This document shows, one piece after another, positions 8,978-17,914 of a stretch of 64,000 nucleotides of DNA (position 1 is the stretch's first letter; the number at the start of each line of letters is the position of its first letter). Source of the DNA: Clostridiales bacterium. GTDB taxonomy: Bacteria; Bacillota; Clostridia; Oscillospirales; Oscillospiraceae. Both the position numbers and the translations under genes were made by a program. Location of the stretch: positions 36,059-100,058 of the forward strand of contig JAQXKZ010000031.1 in NCBI GenBank assembly GCA_029010715.1, read 5' to 3'. A model generated the notes under the pieces. That model saw only the letters and a list, made by a program, of their open reading frames with translations, was not told the DNA's origin and did not search any database.

Positions 8978-9779
8978 CATTTGCCCCGACTGCTGCCTGG
9001 AGAACGTGCAGCTCGGCACAGCGGATGCGGAGCTGAGCGCGAGGATAAAAGCGATGACAATGCAGAAGCTCGGCGTGGGGAAACCCGAAATCAACCGCAA
9101 GCCGCTGCGTATACTGCTGCTTGTCGCGGCGGCCGCGGCATTTTTCGCAACGGCGGCTTTCGCGATAGCAGAGTACACGATGAACGTTAAAGACGTGCAG
9201 GAGCAGGACGGGGTCGTTTCCGGACGCTGGCTCGAAGTCGGAGACGACGGCACCGTTCTTGAGGAGCAGACCTTTTATTATCCGGACGCCGGGATGCTTT
9301 TCACATTCGACGGGCCGGATTATGAATACAATCTTCCGGAGTTCAGGACCGGCTGGCTGCCAACGGAGCCGGATTTCGGCAGCCCTGACGGGGAAGGCTG
9401 GAGCATGTACCTTTCCGGACAGCCGGAAGGCGGCGGAATCGGGTATATAATAAGCGCGAACAGCGTGCCCACCGGAGAGGACAGCAAATATGTCCTGAAC
9501 GGAAAAACCAGGGTGGTGAAGCAGGAAAACTGGGGCGGCTGGGAAGTGACGGAGATAGTATCCGATTACACGGAGTGTCTGCGGCGCCGGACGTATGACA
9601 CGGCAAACTATATTCTTATGTTCGATCCGGAGCGAGGGTATCTGGTAATTGTTTCCGGTGAGGAGGATATGGAGACGCTGGAAAGGATCGCAAAGAATCT
9701 GGAAATACGCGAGAGCGACGAGCCTTGCAGGAATACTTACAGCGAAACGGTCGGCACTCTCGACATAGGATACGGCTGA
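8958..9779 (+). CDS. Probable anti-sigma factor, single-pass membrane protein
   Basis: 273 residues, GTG start, overlapping the sigma gene by 20 bases. The N-terminal about 45 residues are cytoplasmic and contain CPDCC. A transmembrane span follows at about residues 50-70 (ILLLVAAAAAFFATAAFAI), then an extracytoplasmic domain of about 200 residues. This topology and gene order are those of anti-sigma factors that hold an ECF sigma at the membrane. The CPDCC is not a canonical zinc anti-sigma HxxxCxxC motif. The outer domain recalls DUF4367/DUF4179-type regions, but I cannot confirm that by eye. Confidence 0.7.
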   Translation: MKIRISDICPDCCLENVQLGTADAELSARIKAMTMQKLGVGKPEINRKPLRILLLVAAAAAFFATAAFAIAEYTMNVKDVQEQDGVVSGRWLEVGDDGTVLEEQTFYYPDAGMLFTFDGPDYEYNLPEFRTGWLPTEPDFGSPDGEGWSMYLSGQPEGGGIGYIISANSVPTGEDSKYVLNGKTRVVKQENWGGWEVTEIVSDYTECLRRRTYDTANYILMFDPERGYLVIVSGEEDMETLERIAKNLEIRESDEPCRNTYSETVGTLDIGYG

Positions 9780-9785
9780 GTAAAG

Positions 9786-9811
9786 CCCCCGGATTTGATA
9801 TCCGGGGGTTT
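9786..9811 (+). terminator. Hairpin terminator after the sigma/anti-sigma operon
   Basis: CCCCCGGAT (9786-9794) pairs with ATCCGGGGG (9800-9808); the T run is short. Confidence 0.65.
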
Positions 9812-9827
9812 ACGCTGCATAATACAC

Positions 9828-9856
9828 TTGATGAAGGCGGAAACTGATGCTATAAT
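9828..9856 (+). promoter_or_regulatory. Promoter of the VanW-family gene
   Basis: TTGATG at 9828-9833 and TATAAT at 9851-9856, spacer 17 bases. Confidence 0.7.
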
Positions 9857-9950
9857 AAAGCACCGCAAAGCTGCGCTTTGACGCAGTATGTGCAGAAAGA
9901 GTACACATATATACATCGGGATGCTGGGCGTCCGGAAAATGAGGAAAGGC

Positions 9951-11570
9951 ATGAGCAAGCAAAAAAAGGCAGCCAGGAAAGACAGCACGGCGCTGTGGGT
10001 CGTGATAGTCGTAATTATCGCAATCATAAGCGGCGGAGTATTTGCCGGATATAAGATTACAAAAAGCGAGAAGAACCTGCCCAATGTATATGTCGGCGAC
10101 ATAGATGTAGGCAAGATGACCGCGGCACAGACTGCGGAGACGCTCGAACAGCAGGGCTGGGAAAAGCGGGCCGCGACGCCGCTGAAGGTAACTACCATAG
10201 GCGGGCAGAGCTTTGAGGTCGACCCGGTCAGGTCCGGCGTCGTGCTGTCGCCGGAGGCCGCGGCAGAAGCGGCGCACTCCTACGGCCACGGCACGAATAT
10301 AATCGAGAATCTGATAACCTATGTCAAAGCCGTATTCAGCCCGGTGGACGTGAACGCCGTCAGCCAGAATATAGCGGACGATTACCTGAACGCCTGCATA
10401 GACAAGGGTATTGAGGCGGTCGGCGATTATATGGGCGAGGACGAATATACAGTTGACGCAAAGGCCGCCGTGATGACGATGAAAAAGGGCTGGAAACAGA
10501 TAGAGTTCGATAAGGAAGCCTTTAAGGCGGCCATAGTTTCCGCGCTTGAAAAGGGCGGGACGGAGCTGAGCTACACAGAGCTTTCAAAGCAGCTCAGCTC
10601 TCCGGATTTCGACTCCATACACAAGGAACTTGAGCGAGAGCCGGTCGACGCGTATTATTCCGATGACGGCAGGTTCGAGGTCACGGACGAGATCGTCGGC
10701 TGCAAGTTCGATGTGAGTCAGGCGGAGAAGATATGGGACGACGCGGCGCCCGGGGACGAGATAAAGATTCCTCTGGACATCGTTTGGCCGGAGGTCACCG
10801 GCGAGGAGCTGCGCGGCAGGCTTTACCGCGATCTGCTCGGCGCGATGACGACCAAGTATCCGAATTCAGGGGAAAACCGCAGGAGCAATCTGCGTCTTGC
10901 TACATCCAAGATAGACGGTATGATAATGTATCCCGGGGACGTGTTCTCGTATAACGAGGTTGTCGGACAGCGTACGGAGGAGGCCGGCTTCCTGCCGGCG
11001 CCGGCCTATGTCGACGGCGACGTCAAGGATGAGATAGGCGGCGGCGCATGTCAGGTTTCGAGCACGCTCTACTCGGCGACGCTCTTTGCTTTCCTGGAAA
11101 CCGTCGAGCGTGAATGCCACTATTTCCCGGTAAACTATATGCAGATGGGAACCGACGCTACCGTTACTATCCCGGAGGGCGGCGGACGCTCCATAGACTT
11201 CAAGTTTAAAAACAGCAGGAATTATCCGATAAAGCTCGTCGGCTACTGCGACAATGACGAGAGCACCATTACTTTTGAGATCTGGGGTACGCTGGAGGAC
11301 GACGACTATATGCCTGTTGAGTTCGACAGCTCCTACAGCTGGGTATATGATTTCGACAGGTTTATAGACCCGGCATATCCCGACCGTGAGGGCTACAAGA
11401 TCAAGCTCACACACGAGACCTACGGCTTTGAGGACGACATCGGCGCAGGCTACAGGACTCTGACTCACCGTCAGGTGTTCGACCCGGACGGAAACATGAT
11501 TGTCGATGAGATCACAAACAGCAAGCTCTCCAACGGCAACTATGCCATGGACACCTATTACCAGCACTGA
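9951..11570 (+). CDS. VanW-family protein with YoaR-type peptidoglycan-binding region
   Basis: 539 residues. Start ATG 9951 is chosen because GAGGAAAGG (9941-9949) lies directly before it; two further ATGs upstream lack sites. A basic N-terminus and one transmembrane helix (about 13-36) export the rest. Residues about 50-290 form an alpha/beta region with repeated peptidoglycan-binding-like (YoaR) segments, followed by the VanW domain (about 300-450) with the hallmark GGGACQVSSTLY and YPGDVFSYNEVVG. VanW proteins occur in vancomycin clusters and widely in Clostridia; their biochemical role is unsettled. A single-gene unit with its own promoter and terminator. Confidence 0.88.
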   Translation: MSKQKKAARKDSTALWVVIVVIIAIISGGVFAGYKITKSEKNLPNVYVGDIDVGKMTAAQTAETLEQQGWEKRAATPLKVTTIGGQSFEVDPVRSGVVLSPEAAAEAAHSYGHGTNIIENLITYVKAVFSPVDVNAVSQNIADDYLNACIDKGIEAVGDYMGEDEYTVDAKAAVMTMKKGWKQIEFDKEAFKAAIVSALEKGGTELSYTELSKQLSSPDFDSIHKELEREPVDAYYSDDGRFEVTDEIVGCKFDVSQAEKIWDDAAPGDEIKIPLDIVWPEVTGEELRGRLYRDLLGAMTTKYPNSGENRRSNLRLATSKIDGMIMYPGDVFSYNEVVGQRTEEAGFLPAPAYVDGDVKDEIGGGACQVSSTLYSATLFAFLETVERECHYFPVNYMQMGTDATVTIPEGGGRSIDFKFKNSRNYPIKLVGYCDNDESTITFEIWGTLEDDDYMPVEFDSSYSWVYDFDRFIDPAYPDREGYKIKLTHETYGFEDDIGAGYRTLTHRQVFDPDGNMIVDEITNSKLSNGNYAMDTYYQH

Positions 11571-11577
11571 TAATGAA

Positions 11578-11612
11578 AAACCCTTCCCCGTCCGGTACGG
11601 GGAAGGGTTTTA
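11578..11612. terminator. Bidirectional terminator between convergent genes
   Basis: A 14-bp perfect stem (11578-11591 with 11597-11610) flanked by A and T runs, serving the VanW gene and the minus-strand gene ending at 11744. Confidence 0.85.
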
Positions 11613-11743
11613 ACATGTCTCGGCAAATCTTTCTTTATCCGAATCCGTTGAGGATCGGACACGGGCTTATTACAGCGCCGTAAGAGCCGGGGCGCGTATG
11701 GAACACAGCGGTGAGCCTGAACCGCGGGCCCTGTTAAAAGACA

Positions 11744-13231
11744 TCATTTTGACCCACGGGCGGCACGAGTCTCAGGCGGGTATATGTCGTAATAGTATGC
11801 GAGGACAATTCCGGCGATGAGGAAAAAGGCAAGCTCGCGGAAATCCGTGGCGGCGCGCTCATCTGCGCAGTTTGTGAAGATCACGGTCTCCATCATGCCG
11901 TACACCAAAATACCGGACAGGGGCAGGGTAAGGCTCTTGATCGCGGCAGAAGCGAGCGGGGACGCGGAGAAGAACAGCTTTATCATGCGGAAAACGAGCA
12001 GCACGGAGAAGGCCACCACGAGAAGGCAGCCGATGAGGCCGGTAAGCATAAGCGTCTGAAGAACGTAATTGTGCATGTGGTAGTACGGGTAATTCTGATA
12101 CAGATGAGGTATGTCCATCAGCTTGCTGCTGTACTTGCCGATGAGCAGACGCAGGGGGTCATCCTTCATAGCCGGCACGACGCTGGCGTAGATGCTGCTG
12201 CGGTTGGACATGTTCGACAGGCTTTTGCCGAGATCGCGCGTGTCGCTGAATTTCGTGACTTCACCGTTGCCGTCGGCGGTGAAGAGGAAATCGTCGGAGC
12301 GGCTTTCTACATCCAAATCAATGAAATCGTAAAGCGCCTGTGTCCCGGATGTGATGAGGTCAAAGCCCTTATACGTGAGCGGGAGCGCAGCCGCGGCAAG
12401 CACAGCGAGGATGAGCGCCCTGACGGCTGCCTTTTTTGTGTGCAGCGCCTTCTGCCCCCAGAGCAGTACGAGCATGGCTGCGTTTATGCAGACGGCAAGC
12501 TTGACACTGCGGCAGAAAGAGAGCGCGATCGCCAGCGTGAACACGAACCAGGCGAGAGCGATGGGAATGCGCCAAAGCTTCCGGCGGCATTTGAGAAACT
12601 CATATATCATGAGACACCAGCAGATGTAGAACCAGACGGCGGAAATCGTGCGGTTGGTACTGAGCGGGGTCAGGTAACAGAAGGTGTTGTAAAAATAGGA
12701 CGAGTCAATGCCGAACACAACATTCTCGGGCGGGATATAGAAGTATGTGGAAAAGAAACAGGCCGTTATGCCGAGGATGGCAACGACAAGATAGAACGCG
12801 CATACAATGCCGATGCAGATATCAAGCGCACGTTCACGCTGAGCGGGCTTCAGAATAAGGCCGGTGGGCAGGACAACGCAGCACAGAACACGGCTTATGA
12901 CAAGGTCAAGCTCGTTCTGCAGATAATAGTCGGTGTTGAGAAGACGCGTCACGAACAGCCAGAGAGTATACCATATAACGAGTCTGAGCTCAATGACGCC
13001 GTCGAAACGGCGTTTCCAGAAATATACGGCCGCCATTGAGATGATGGCGATCCTGCCGTACGAGAGGTACAGATCGTGCCAGCGGACAGGAGCGACCGGG
13101 CACAGCATATAGAACACGAGCAGGGCCACAGCCATAAAGGCGTGGAATACGGGCCAGCTCTTATCTTCGGATATGACAGCTTTATGCTCCATCAGATTTA
13201 CCCCGTAAAATTTTTCTATATATTCTATCAT
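11744..13231 (-). CDS. O-antigen ligase/polymerase-like membrane protein
   Basis: 495 residues with about ten to twelve hydrophobic segments and one larger loop (about 290-370). Near the C-terminus it has HMHNYVLQTLMLTGLIG, resembling the conserved H-containing segment of the O-antigen ligase (Wzy_C) family. In Gram-positives such proteins polymerise or attach cell-surface glycans. Two starts are possible: ATG at 13231 with GGAG only three bases away, or ATG at 13192 with a GGGGT site, which would give 482 residues. It stands alone, without glycosyltransferase neighbours, so the substrate is unknown. Confidence 0.72.
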   Translation of the reverse strand: MIEYIEKFYGVNLMEHKAVISEDKSWPVFHAFMAVALLVFYMLCPVAPVRWHDLYLSYGRIAIISMAAVYFWKRRFDGVIELRLVIWYTLWLFVTRLLNTDYYLQNELDLVISRVLCCVVLPTGLILKPAQRERALDICIGIVCAFYLVVAILGITACFFSTYFYIPPENVVFGIDSSYFYNTFCYLTPLSTNRTISAVWFYICWCLMIYEFLKCRRKLWRIPIALAWFVFTLAIALSFCRSVKLAVCINAAMLVLLWGQKALHTKKAAVRALILAVLAAAALPLTYKGFDLITSGTQALYDFIDLDVESRSDDFLFTADGNGEVTKFSDTRDLGKSLSNMSNRSSIYASVVPAMKDDPLRLLIGKYSSKLMDIPHLYQNYPYYHMHNYVLQTLMLTGLIGCLLVVAFSVLLVFRMIKLFFSASPLASAAIKSLTLPLSGILVYGMMETVIFTNCADERAATDFRELAFFLIAGIVLAYYYDIYPPETRAARGSK

Positions 13232-13264
13232 AAGCTCCGGAGTAATGCAAGGAGTGTGCCATGC

Positions 13265-13323
13265 GCGAACAGGAGTGGCGTGCAGGCGCGCGAACAGGAG
13301 TGGCGGTGCGAACAGGAGAGGCG
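13265..13323. repeat. Three short direct repeats (16 bp)
   Basis: GCGAACAGGAGTGGCG occurs at 13265-13280 and 13290-13305, with a variant (one change) at 13308-13323. It lies in the 430-bp gap upstream of the minus-strand polymerase-like gene. The rest of that gap (13324-13600) has two copies of CGGCCGAA about 42 bases apart and no recognisable gene. Confidence 0.6.
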
Positions 13324-13602
13324 GAAAAAGCTTGATTTACGGCGGAGGCTGTGGTATCCTCTTTCCTTGCGCGTGAGGATACCAACGGTACGTTCCGGGT
13401 CTGACACTGCTCCGCGCGCCGAGGAATGCACAGGCGGATGAATGTCGAGTTTTTCGCGGAATTTGCCGGGTTTTGTCTCAAAAGTGGGGAAAAGGAATGC
13501 GGTACAGGATAAAATCGGCCGAATAAGTTGCAATTTATGGCATTTTAATAGGACATTCGGAATAATCCGGCCGAAAAGTGTCGAATAACAGCTCCCCACC
13601 AT

Positions 13603-13631
13603 TTGACTAAAGTAGCGTAAAGTGCTATAAT
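13603..13631 (+). promoter_or_regulatory. Strong promoter of the SleB-like gene
   Basis: TTGACT at 13603-13608 and TATAAT at 13626-13631, spacer 17 bases. Confidence 0.8.
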
Positions 13632-13665
13632 GCATTTGTCGATTTCCCACAGGAGGACTTAGACT

Positions 13666-14283
13666 ATGAAAGTTCTGGATAAAATTCTGGATATTCTGCT
13701 GCTTTTATGGGACGGGCTGAAGAGGCTCTTTGAGAATCCGATCTCACGGAAGATCATTATCCTGCTGGCTATAGTTTTGGCGGATATAGTGTTTCTCAAC
13801 GTAAAGACCAAGGCGATAAACAGGCAGGCAGAAGAAAAAATCAGCGCCATTGAGCAGCGCTACGCAGCCGAGCTTGCCGCAGCCCGGGCTCAGACCCAGA
13901 GCAGTTCATCGACGCAGCAGTATCAGATCAGCGAGGACGCCGAGTATATGGCGAAGGTCGTCGCGGGATGTTCTACATACTATGATGAGAACGTGCAGAG
14001 AGCAGTTGCGTGGTGCGTGCTGAACAGAGTGGACAGCGCGCTGTACCCCGACACCATCAAGGAGGTCTGCGAACAGGCCAACCAGTGGCAGGGCTATGAG
14101 AACGCGGCTGTTATAGACAGTATCTGCGAGCTGTGTCAGTCCGTTATAGACACATGGAAATCAGGCGGGAAGCGGGATGTACCTCAGGATTGTCTGTTCC
14201 TGCGCATGACGGCCGACGGCGTTGAGCTCCGCACTGATTTTAACGGCGGCAATGTATGGCTGGTCGAAAATTCCAGCAAGTGA
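13666..14283 (+). CDS. SleB-like cell wall hydrolase homologue, possibly inactive
   Basis: 205 residues. One transmembrane anchor (about 25-45), a coiled linker (50-85), then a C-terminal domain (about 93-200) similar to the SleB/Hydrolase_2 fold: AEYMAKVVAG..., WCVLNRVDSALYPDTIKEVC. In active spore-cortex lytic enzymes the first helix carries a catalytic Glu in a GEARGE-like motif. Here the aligned stretch reads AGCSTYYDE, with Cys at that place, so activity is doubtful. It may bind peptidoglycan or use another residue. Its ribosome site is AGGAGG. Single gene with its own promoter and a shared terminator. Confidence 0.68.
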   Translation: MKVLDKILDILLLLWDGLKRLFENPISRKIIILLAIVLADIVFLNVKTKAINRQAEEKISAIEQRYAAELAAARAQTQSSSSTQQYQISEDAEYMAKVVAGCSTYYDENVQRAVAWCVLNRVDSALYPDTIKEVCEQANQWQGYENAAVIDSICELCQSVIDTWKSGGKRDVPQDCLFLRMTADGVELRTDFNGGNVWLVENSSK

Positions 14284-14311
14284 AGCGGCTGAAATCCGGA
14301 AAAGAGAGTTG

Positions 14312-14349
14312 AAAAGACCCGGGAAGATCGAAGTCTTCCCGGGTCTTTT
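14312..14349. terminator. Bidirectional terminator
   Basis: A perfect 16-bp stem (14312-14327 with 14334-14349) with A and T ends between convergent genes. Confidence 0.85.
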
Positions 14350-14368
14350 CCCTTACTGAATGTGCGTA

Positions 14369-15895
14369 TCAATCATCCGGTATGGCGGTGGCAAAATAGA
14401 ATATGTCGCTCATCGTGCGCTCCACTCCAAACTGGACGGGGTTGATAAGCGTGCCGTCAATGATGATGCTGCCGGTCTGGCCGCCGTCGAGAGTATAGGC
14501 GTTATAACAGCCGTGGGCGATCATGGAATCCGCCGCCTGACGTAATGTGACATACACATAGTGGTCAGGCTGCTGGCAGTTGATAGTCATCGCAAGGTAG
14601 TGCAGTTTACCGAGCTGGCCGACAGCGCAGCGGGCATATGTATCGCGTACCTCGCCGAGCGGATAGTCATATGGAGTGACGTCGATGCCTTTCTCGACCA
14701 TAACCGGGCCGAAGCTCAGAGAAAACATGACATTGTTATCATCCAGAAAAGCCTGGGCGGCTTCGTTGCTTTCAAACTGAGACTCATAACTGAAGATCAT
14801 ATCGCCGGTATCTGTGAAGTAGCAGGTCTGACCGGCGGTGAGGCAGCTGAGCATGACCTTGCCGTTGTAGGCGTAGACGCCGTAGATGCGGTCGGGATGA
14901 TCGTAGAAGTCGCCGCTGACGGCGAGCACGGCGTTGGACTGCCTCGCAAGATCGGTCGGGTAGTAATAGGTCTGACCGCCGAAGGTGTCGTCGGCGAGTT
15001 TGCGCCGGAGCTGGCTGGCGTCGCTGATAAACACCTCGGCAAAGGTGCCGACCGCACCGTGCTCGTCCTCCTGCCAGACTATGGCGAGAATCGTATCGTC
15101 GAGATAATAATGTATGCTGCTGCCCTCAATGAGCTCCTTGTCCGCATTCCAGTCAAGCTTCTGGCCGTCGATAAGCTTCTTCGCGGCCTCGGTTTCGAGG
15201 AGCTCTGAGATGACCTGCGGGTCGTCAGTCTCTCCGAAGCGGCTTTTGTCAGGCCTGGGGCCGGGGCTGGTCCAGTCAGGCAGAGAGTAGTGGAACTCTA
15301 TATACTCAGCCTGCGCTGCGGCTTCGTCGTAGCCGGGCAGCGGATCGACGGGAGAAACGGCCATGCTCTCCAGCTCAGCGGCGTTGTCGAGCTGCCACCG
15401 TCCCTTGCCGTAGCTGAGACTGAGCTCAAGGGAGTCTGTACGCAGGTAGTCCGCGGCATGCTCAAGCCGGGCGTCGATCACTTCAGCGTATGCTTCCTCA
15501 AGAACAGACGGGAGAAAGCGGTTATCGCCGTCATACACGTCTGCCGGGCGCTTTGCGGCGGCAACGCGCTCCGCAAGGGCTGCCTGAAGCTCGGCTGCGG
15601 TATCGCTGCCGAGGGCGGCTGTGTCGAGAGTGGTGATCTCCACGGTGGCATAAGCCTTTCTGTAATGCTGTTCCACATCGCCGGCGGGCTTTATGCTGAA
15701 GCAGTCGGCCGCCGCCTGCCCGACATGACTGTCGGCCGGCAGGGGCTCTACGGCGGCAAGGGCGCTTTCCAGCACGGGACGGGCTTCAGAAGACGGCTTA
15801 CCGATAAAGTATGCCGCGGCCGCGGCGAGAATGAGAAGAATGACTATGGCAGCAATAATGACAGGAGCGCTGCGATTCGAGCTTTTTTCAGCCAT
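14369..15895 (-). CDS. Membrane-anchored phosphodiester glycosidase (NAGPA-like) protein
   Basis: 508 residues. ATG 15895 is chosen because GGAGG lies five bases upstream; a GTG at 15907 overlaps that site. The N-terminus has a transmembrane helix (about 12-32). Residues about 35-250 form an unrecognised extracytoplasmic region. The C-terminal about 250 residues match the phosphodiester glycosidase/DUF2233 pattern: VLAVSGDFYDHPDRIYGVYAYNG, then YTLDGGQTGSIIIDGTLIN near the end. The family includes the uncovering enzyme that removes GlcNAc from phosphodiesters. A role on wall or teichoic-acid glycans is inference. Confidence 0.78.
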   Translation of the reverse strand: MAEKSSNRSAPVIIAAIVILLILAAAAAYFIGKPSSEARPVLESALAAVEPLPADSHVGQAAADCFSIKPAGDVEQHYRKAYATVEITTLDTAALGSDTAAELQAALAERVAAAKRPADVYDGDNRFLPSVLEEAYAEVIDARLEHAADYLRTDSLELSLSYGKGRWQLDNAAELESMAVSPVDPLPGYDEAAAQAEYIEFHYSLPDWTSPGPRPDKSRFGETDDPQVISELLETEAAKKLIDGQKLDWNADKELIEGSSIHYYLDDTILAIVWQEDEHGAVGTFAEVFISDASQLRRKLADDTFGGQTYYYPTDLARQSNAVLAVSGDFYDHPDRIYGVYAYNGKVMLSCLTAGQTCYFTDTGDMIFSYESQFESNEAAQAFLDDNNVMFSLSFGPVMVEKGIDVTPYDYPLGEVRDTYARCAVGQLGKLHYLAMTINCQQPDHYVYVTLRQAADSMIAHGCYNAYTLDGGQTGSIIIDGTLINPVQFGVERTMSDIFYFATAIPDD

Positions 15896-15968
15896 TTGGG
15901 CCTCCACATCAAAAAATAGAAATAATTTTCAGTAAATTCTACACTGAGCGGGAAAAAACGTCAAGCCC

Positions 15969-15997
15969 TTGCAAAAGCGGCTGGGTCAATATATATT
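15969..15997 (+). promoter_or_regulatory. Promoter of the TatD-family gene
   Basis: TTGCAA at 15969-15974 and TATATT at 15992-15997, spacer 17 bases. Confidence 0.6.
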
Positions 15998-16029
15998 AAT
16001 AACACGATAAGCAGCACAGGAGGTGCAGC

Positions 16030-16788
16030 ATGTTTTTTGACACTCACGCGCATTATGACGACAAGGCCTTCGACGGCGACCGTGACGCGCTCCTCGCGTC
16101 TATGCCGGGAGAGGGCGTAAAGCTTGTAATAGACCCGGGCTGTGATCTTTCGAGCAGCCGTGCGGCTATCGCGCTTGCCGAAAAATACGGACATGTATAT
16201 GCTGCGGTGGGCATACATCCGGAGGAGCTGCGGGACTTCGCTCCGGAGAAGCTGGATGAGATCCGCGCGCTGGCACTGCACCCAAAGTGCGTGGCTATAG
16301 GGGAGATAGGGCTTGACTATTACTGGGACGATACGCATAAAGAGGAGCAGAAAGAGCTTTTCAAAAGACAGATCGAGCTTGCGCTGGAGCTGGGAAAGCC
16401 GGTCATCGTACATGACCGCGAGGCACACGGGGACAGTCTCGAAATCGTCAGTGAATACAGGAAGCTAAGGGGAGTGTTCCACTGCTTTTCAGGCTCGGCG
16501 GAAATGGCTCGGGAGCTTTTGAGACGGGGATGGTATCTCGGTTTTGACGGGCCGGTGACATACAAGAACGCCAGAAAAGCGGTCGAAGTGCTGGAGATAT
16601 GCCCGATGGACAGGCTGCTCATAGAAACGGACAGTCCATATCTAAGCCCCGTGCCTGTGCGCGGAAAGCGCAACGATTCCCGAAACCTCCGCTATGTCGC
16701 TCAGAAAATAGGCGAGATAAAAGGAATTACCGCGGAAGAGGTCGCCGCTGCGTCGGCCGGGAACGGGCGGGCACTTTTCGGAATATAA
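16030..16788 (+). CDS. TatD-family metal-dependent hydrolase
   Basis: 252 residues, the usual length. It has the metal-binding start FFDTHAHYDD (HxH at residues 6 and 8), GIHPEE, AIGEIGLDYYWD, VIVHDREAH, FHCFSGS, and LIETDSPYLSP near the end, all diagnostic for the TatD/YcfH/YabD group of TIM-barrel deoxyribonucleases. These act in the cytoplasm in DNA quality control, and some have D-aminoacyl-tRNA deacylase-like activity. AGGAGG is eight bases before the ATG. It faces the minus-strand folate gene across a shared terminator. Confidence 0.93.
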   Translation: MFFDTHAHYDDKAFDGDRDALLASMPGEGVKLVIDPGCDLSSSRAAIALAEKYGHVYAAVGIHPEELRDFAPEKLDEIRALALHPKCVAIGEIGLDYYWDDTHKEEQKELFKRQIELALELGKPVIVHDREAHGDSLEIVSEYRKLRGVFHCFSGSAEMARELLRRGWYLGFDGPVTYKNARKAVEVLEICPMDRLLIETDSPYLSPVPVRGKRNDSRNLRYVAQKIGEIKGITAEEVAAASAGNGRALFGI

Positions 16789-16802
16789 CGAATACCGCAG
16801 AT

Positions 16803-16843
16803 AAAAGCGCCGTGAGGACGGAAGACTTCCTCACGGCGCTTTT
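16803..16843. terminator. Bidirectional terminator
   Basis: A perfect 16-bp stem (16803-16818 with 16828-16843), A-rich left and T-rich right, between convergent genes. Confidence 0.85.
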
Positions 16844-17407
16844 TCAGTACCAGCGTATTTCCGTGGCAATAGCATCAAGGCGTACATCCCTCGGCCCCGC
16901 AGGCAAATCGTCAAGCCTCTGCAGATCATATGCAGCGCCTATACTGAAGCTCCCGGTACACAGGGGGAGAAAACGGTCATAGTAACCGCCGCCCTGACCG
17001 AGCCTCCGGCGGTCGGCGTCAAATGCGACGCAGGGCACGATTATTACATCTATATCCACGGGAGGAACATACACGGAACGGCCGGGAGCGGGAGAGAGGA
17101 TACCGTATTTGCCGCGCTCAAAAGCGCCGCCGTCCTCCGGAGACATCGCCAGCATTATACCGCCATCCGTGCACACAGGAAAGCACAGGCGCTTGCCGGC
17201 CGCGCCGAGTACGCGGTGCAGTACGGAGAGGTCGGGCTCACCTCCGAAGGCCATATATGACATGACGGTGCGCGCGGAGTCCACGGCGGGGTGAGACAGT
17301 ATCCGCGCGCATAAGGCACGGTCCGTTTCACGGCGGAGATCATCCGAAACGGCGAGTCTTGCCGCGCGAAGCTCCGGGCGGAGACGTTTCTTGTCCTGAG
17401 ACAGCAT
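16844..17407 (-). CDS. 5-formyltetrahydrofolate cyclo-ligase
   Basis: 187 residues, normal for the family. It converts 5-formyl-THF to 5,10-methenyl-THF with ATP in the cytoplasm. Visible signatures: the N-terminal KKRLRPELRAAR helix, SYMAFGGEPD, and the C-terminal block DVIIVPCVAFDADRRRLGQGGGYYDRFL, which carries the ATP/substrate motif GQGGGYYDR (usually GYGGGYYDR). GGAGGAG precedes the ATG. Stand-alone gene on the minus strand. Confidence 0.92.
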   Translation of the reverse strand: MLSQDKKRLRPELRAARLAVSDDLRRETDRALCARILSHPAVDSARTVMSYMAFGGEPDLSVLHRVLGAAGKRLCFPVCTDGGIMLAMSPEDGGAFERGKYGILSPAPGRSVYVPPVDIDVIIVPCVAFDADRRRLGQGGGYYDRFLPLCTGSFSIGAAYDLQRLDDLPAGPRDVRLDAIATEIRWY

Positions 17408-17773
17408 CCGGCGCTCCTCCTTTCCGGCCCGCGACAGTAAACGACACCATATTCCTGGCCTGTATGCTTATTATACATTATACAATAGCCGCGGCCGGGA
17501 AGCAAGAAGGCGCAGAGCCGAAATAATTTGAGAAATTTTGATATGGCGGGAACTTTACGCGCGCTGGCCACGTCATAGAAACAAAAGGCAGAAGGACAAG
17601 CTTTTGCCATACAGGTAAACATAAAGCATAACTGTAATATTTCTGCAGTTAATTTTTATTAAGAAATGTTGCCGCTGTGCGGCAAGCCTTGAAATATAAG
17701 GAAAAATTTACCTGGGTAACATAACAGACTGTAACAAATTGAAATTTATTTGAAATTTTTGCGTATTTAGGGC
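17408..17773. other. AT-rich intergenic stretch
   Basis: About 365 bases between the minus-strand folate gene and the promoter of the LysM protein. It is markedly AT-rich after 17600. No gene, clear riboswitch or terminator was identified. Confidence 0.5.
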
Positions 17774-17802
17774 TTGCAATTCGGAGAAACTTGTTGTAAT
17801 AT
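17774..17802 (+). promoter_or_regulatory. Promoter of the LysM/repeat protein
   Basis: TTGCAA at 17774-17779 and TAATAT at 17797-17802, spacer 17 bases, leaving a leader of about 105 bases before the ATG. Confidence 0.6.
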
Positions 17803-17914
17803 TATAGCCGAAACGTAACCGAATTTTAATTTATTTCAAAGGAACGGTTGCAGACACAGCAAAGATCCATAGTACATCATTTTACCCGAGAGGGTAGTTT
17901 TAGGGGGAGCAATT

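Noticed and set aside
12071..13039. Long plus-strand open frame opposite the polymerase-like gene
   Set aside because: Charged, low-plausibility translation lying wholly antisense to a coherent membrane protein gene.
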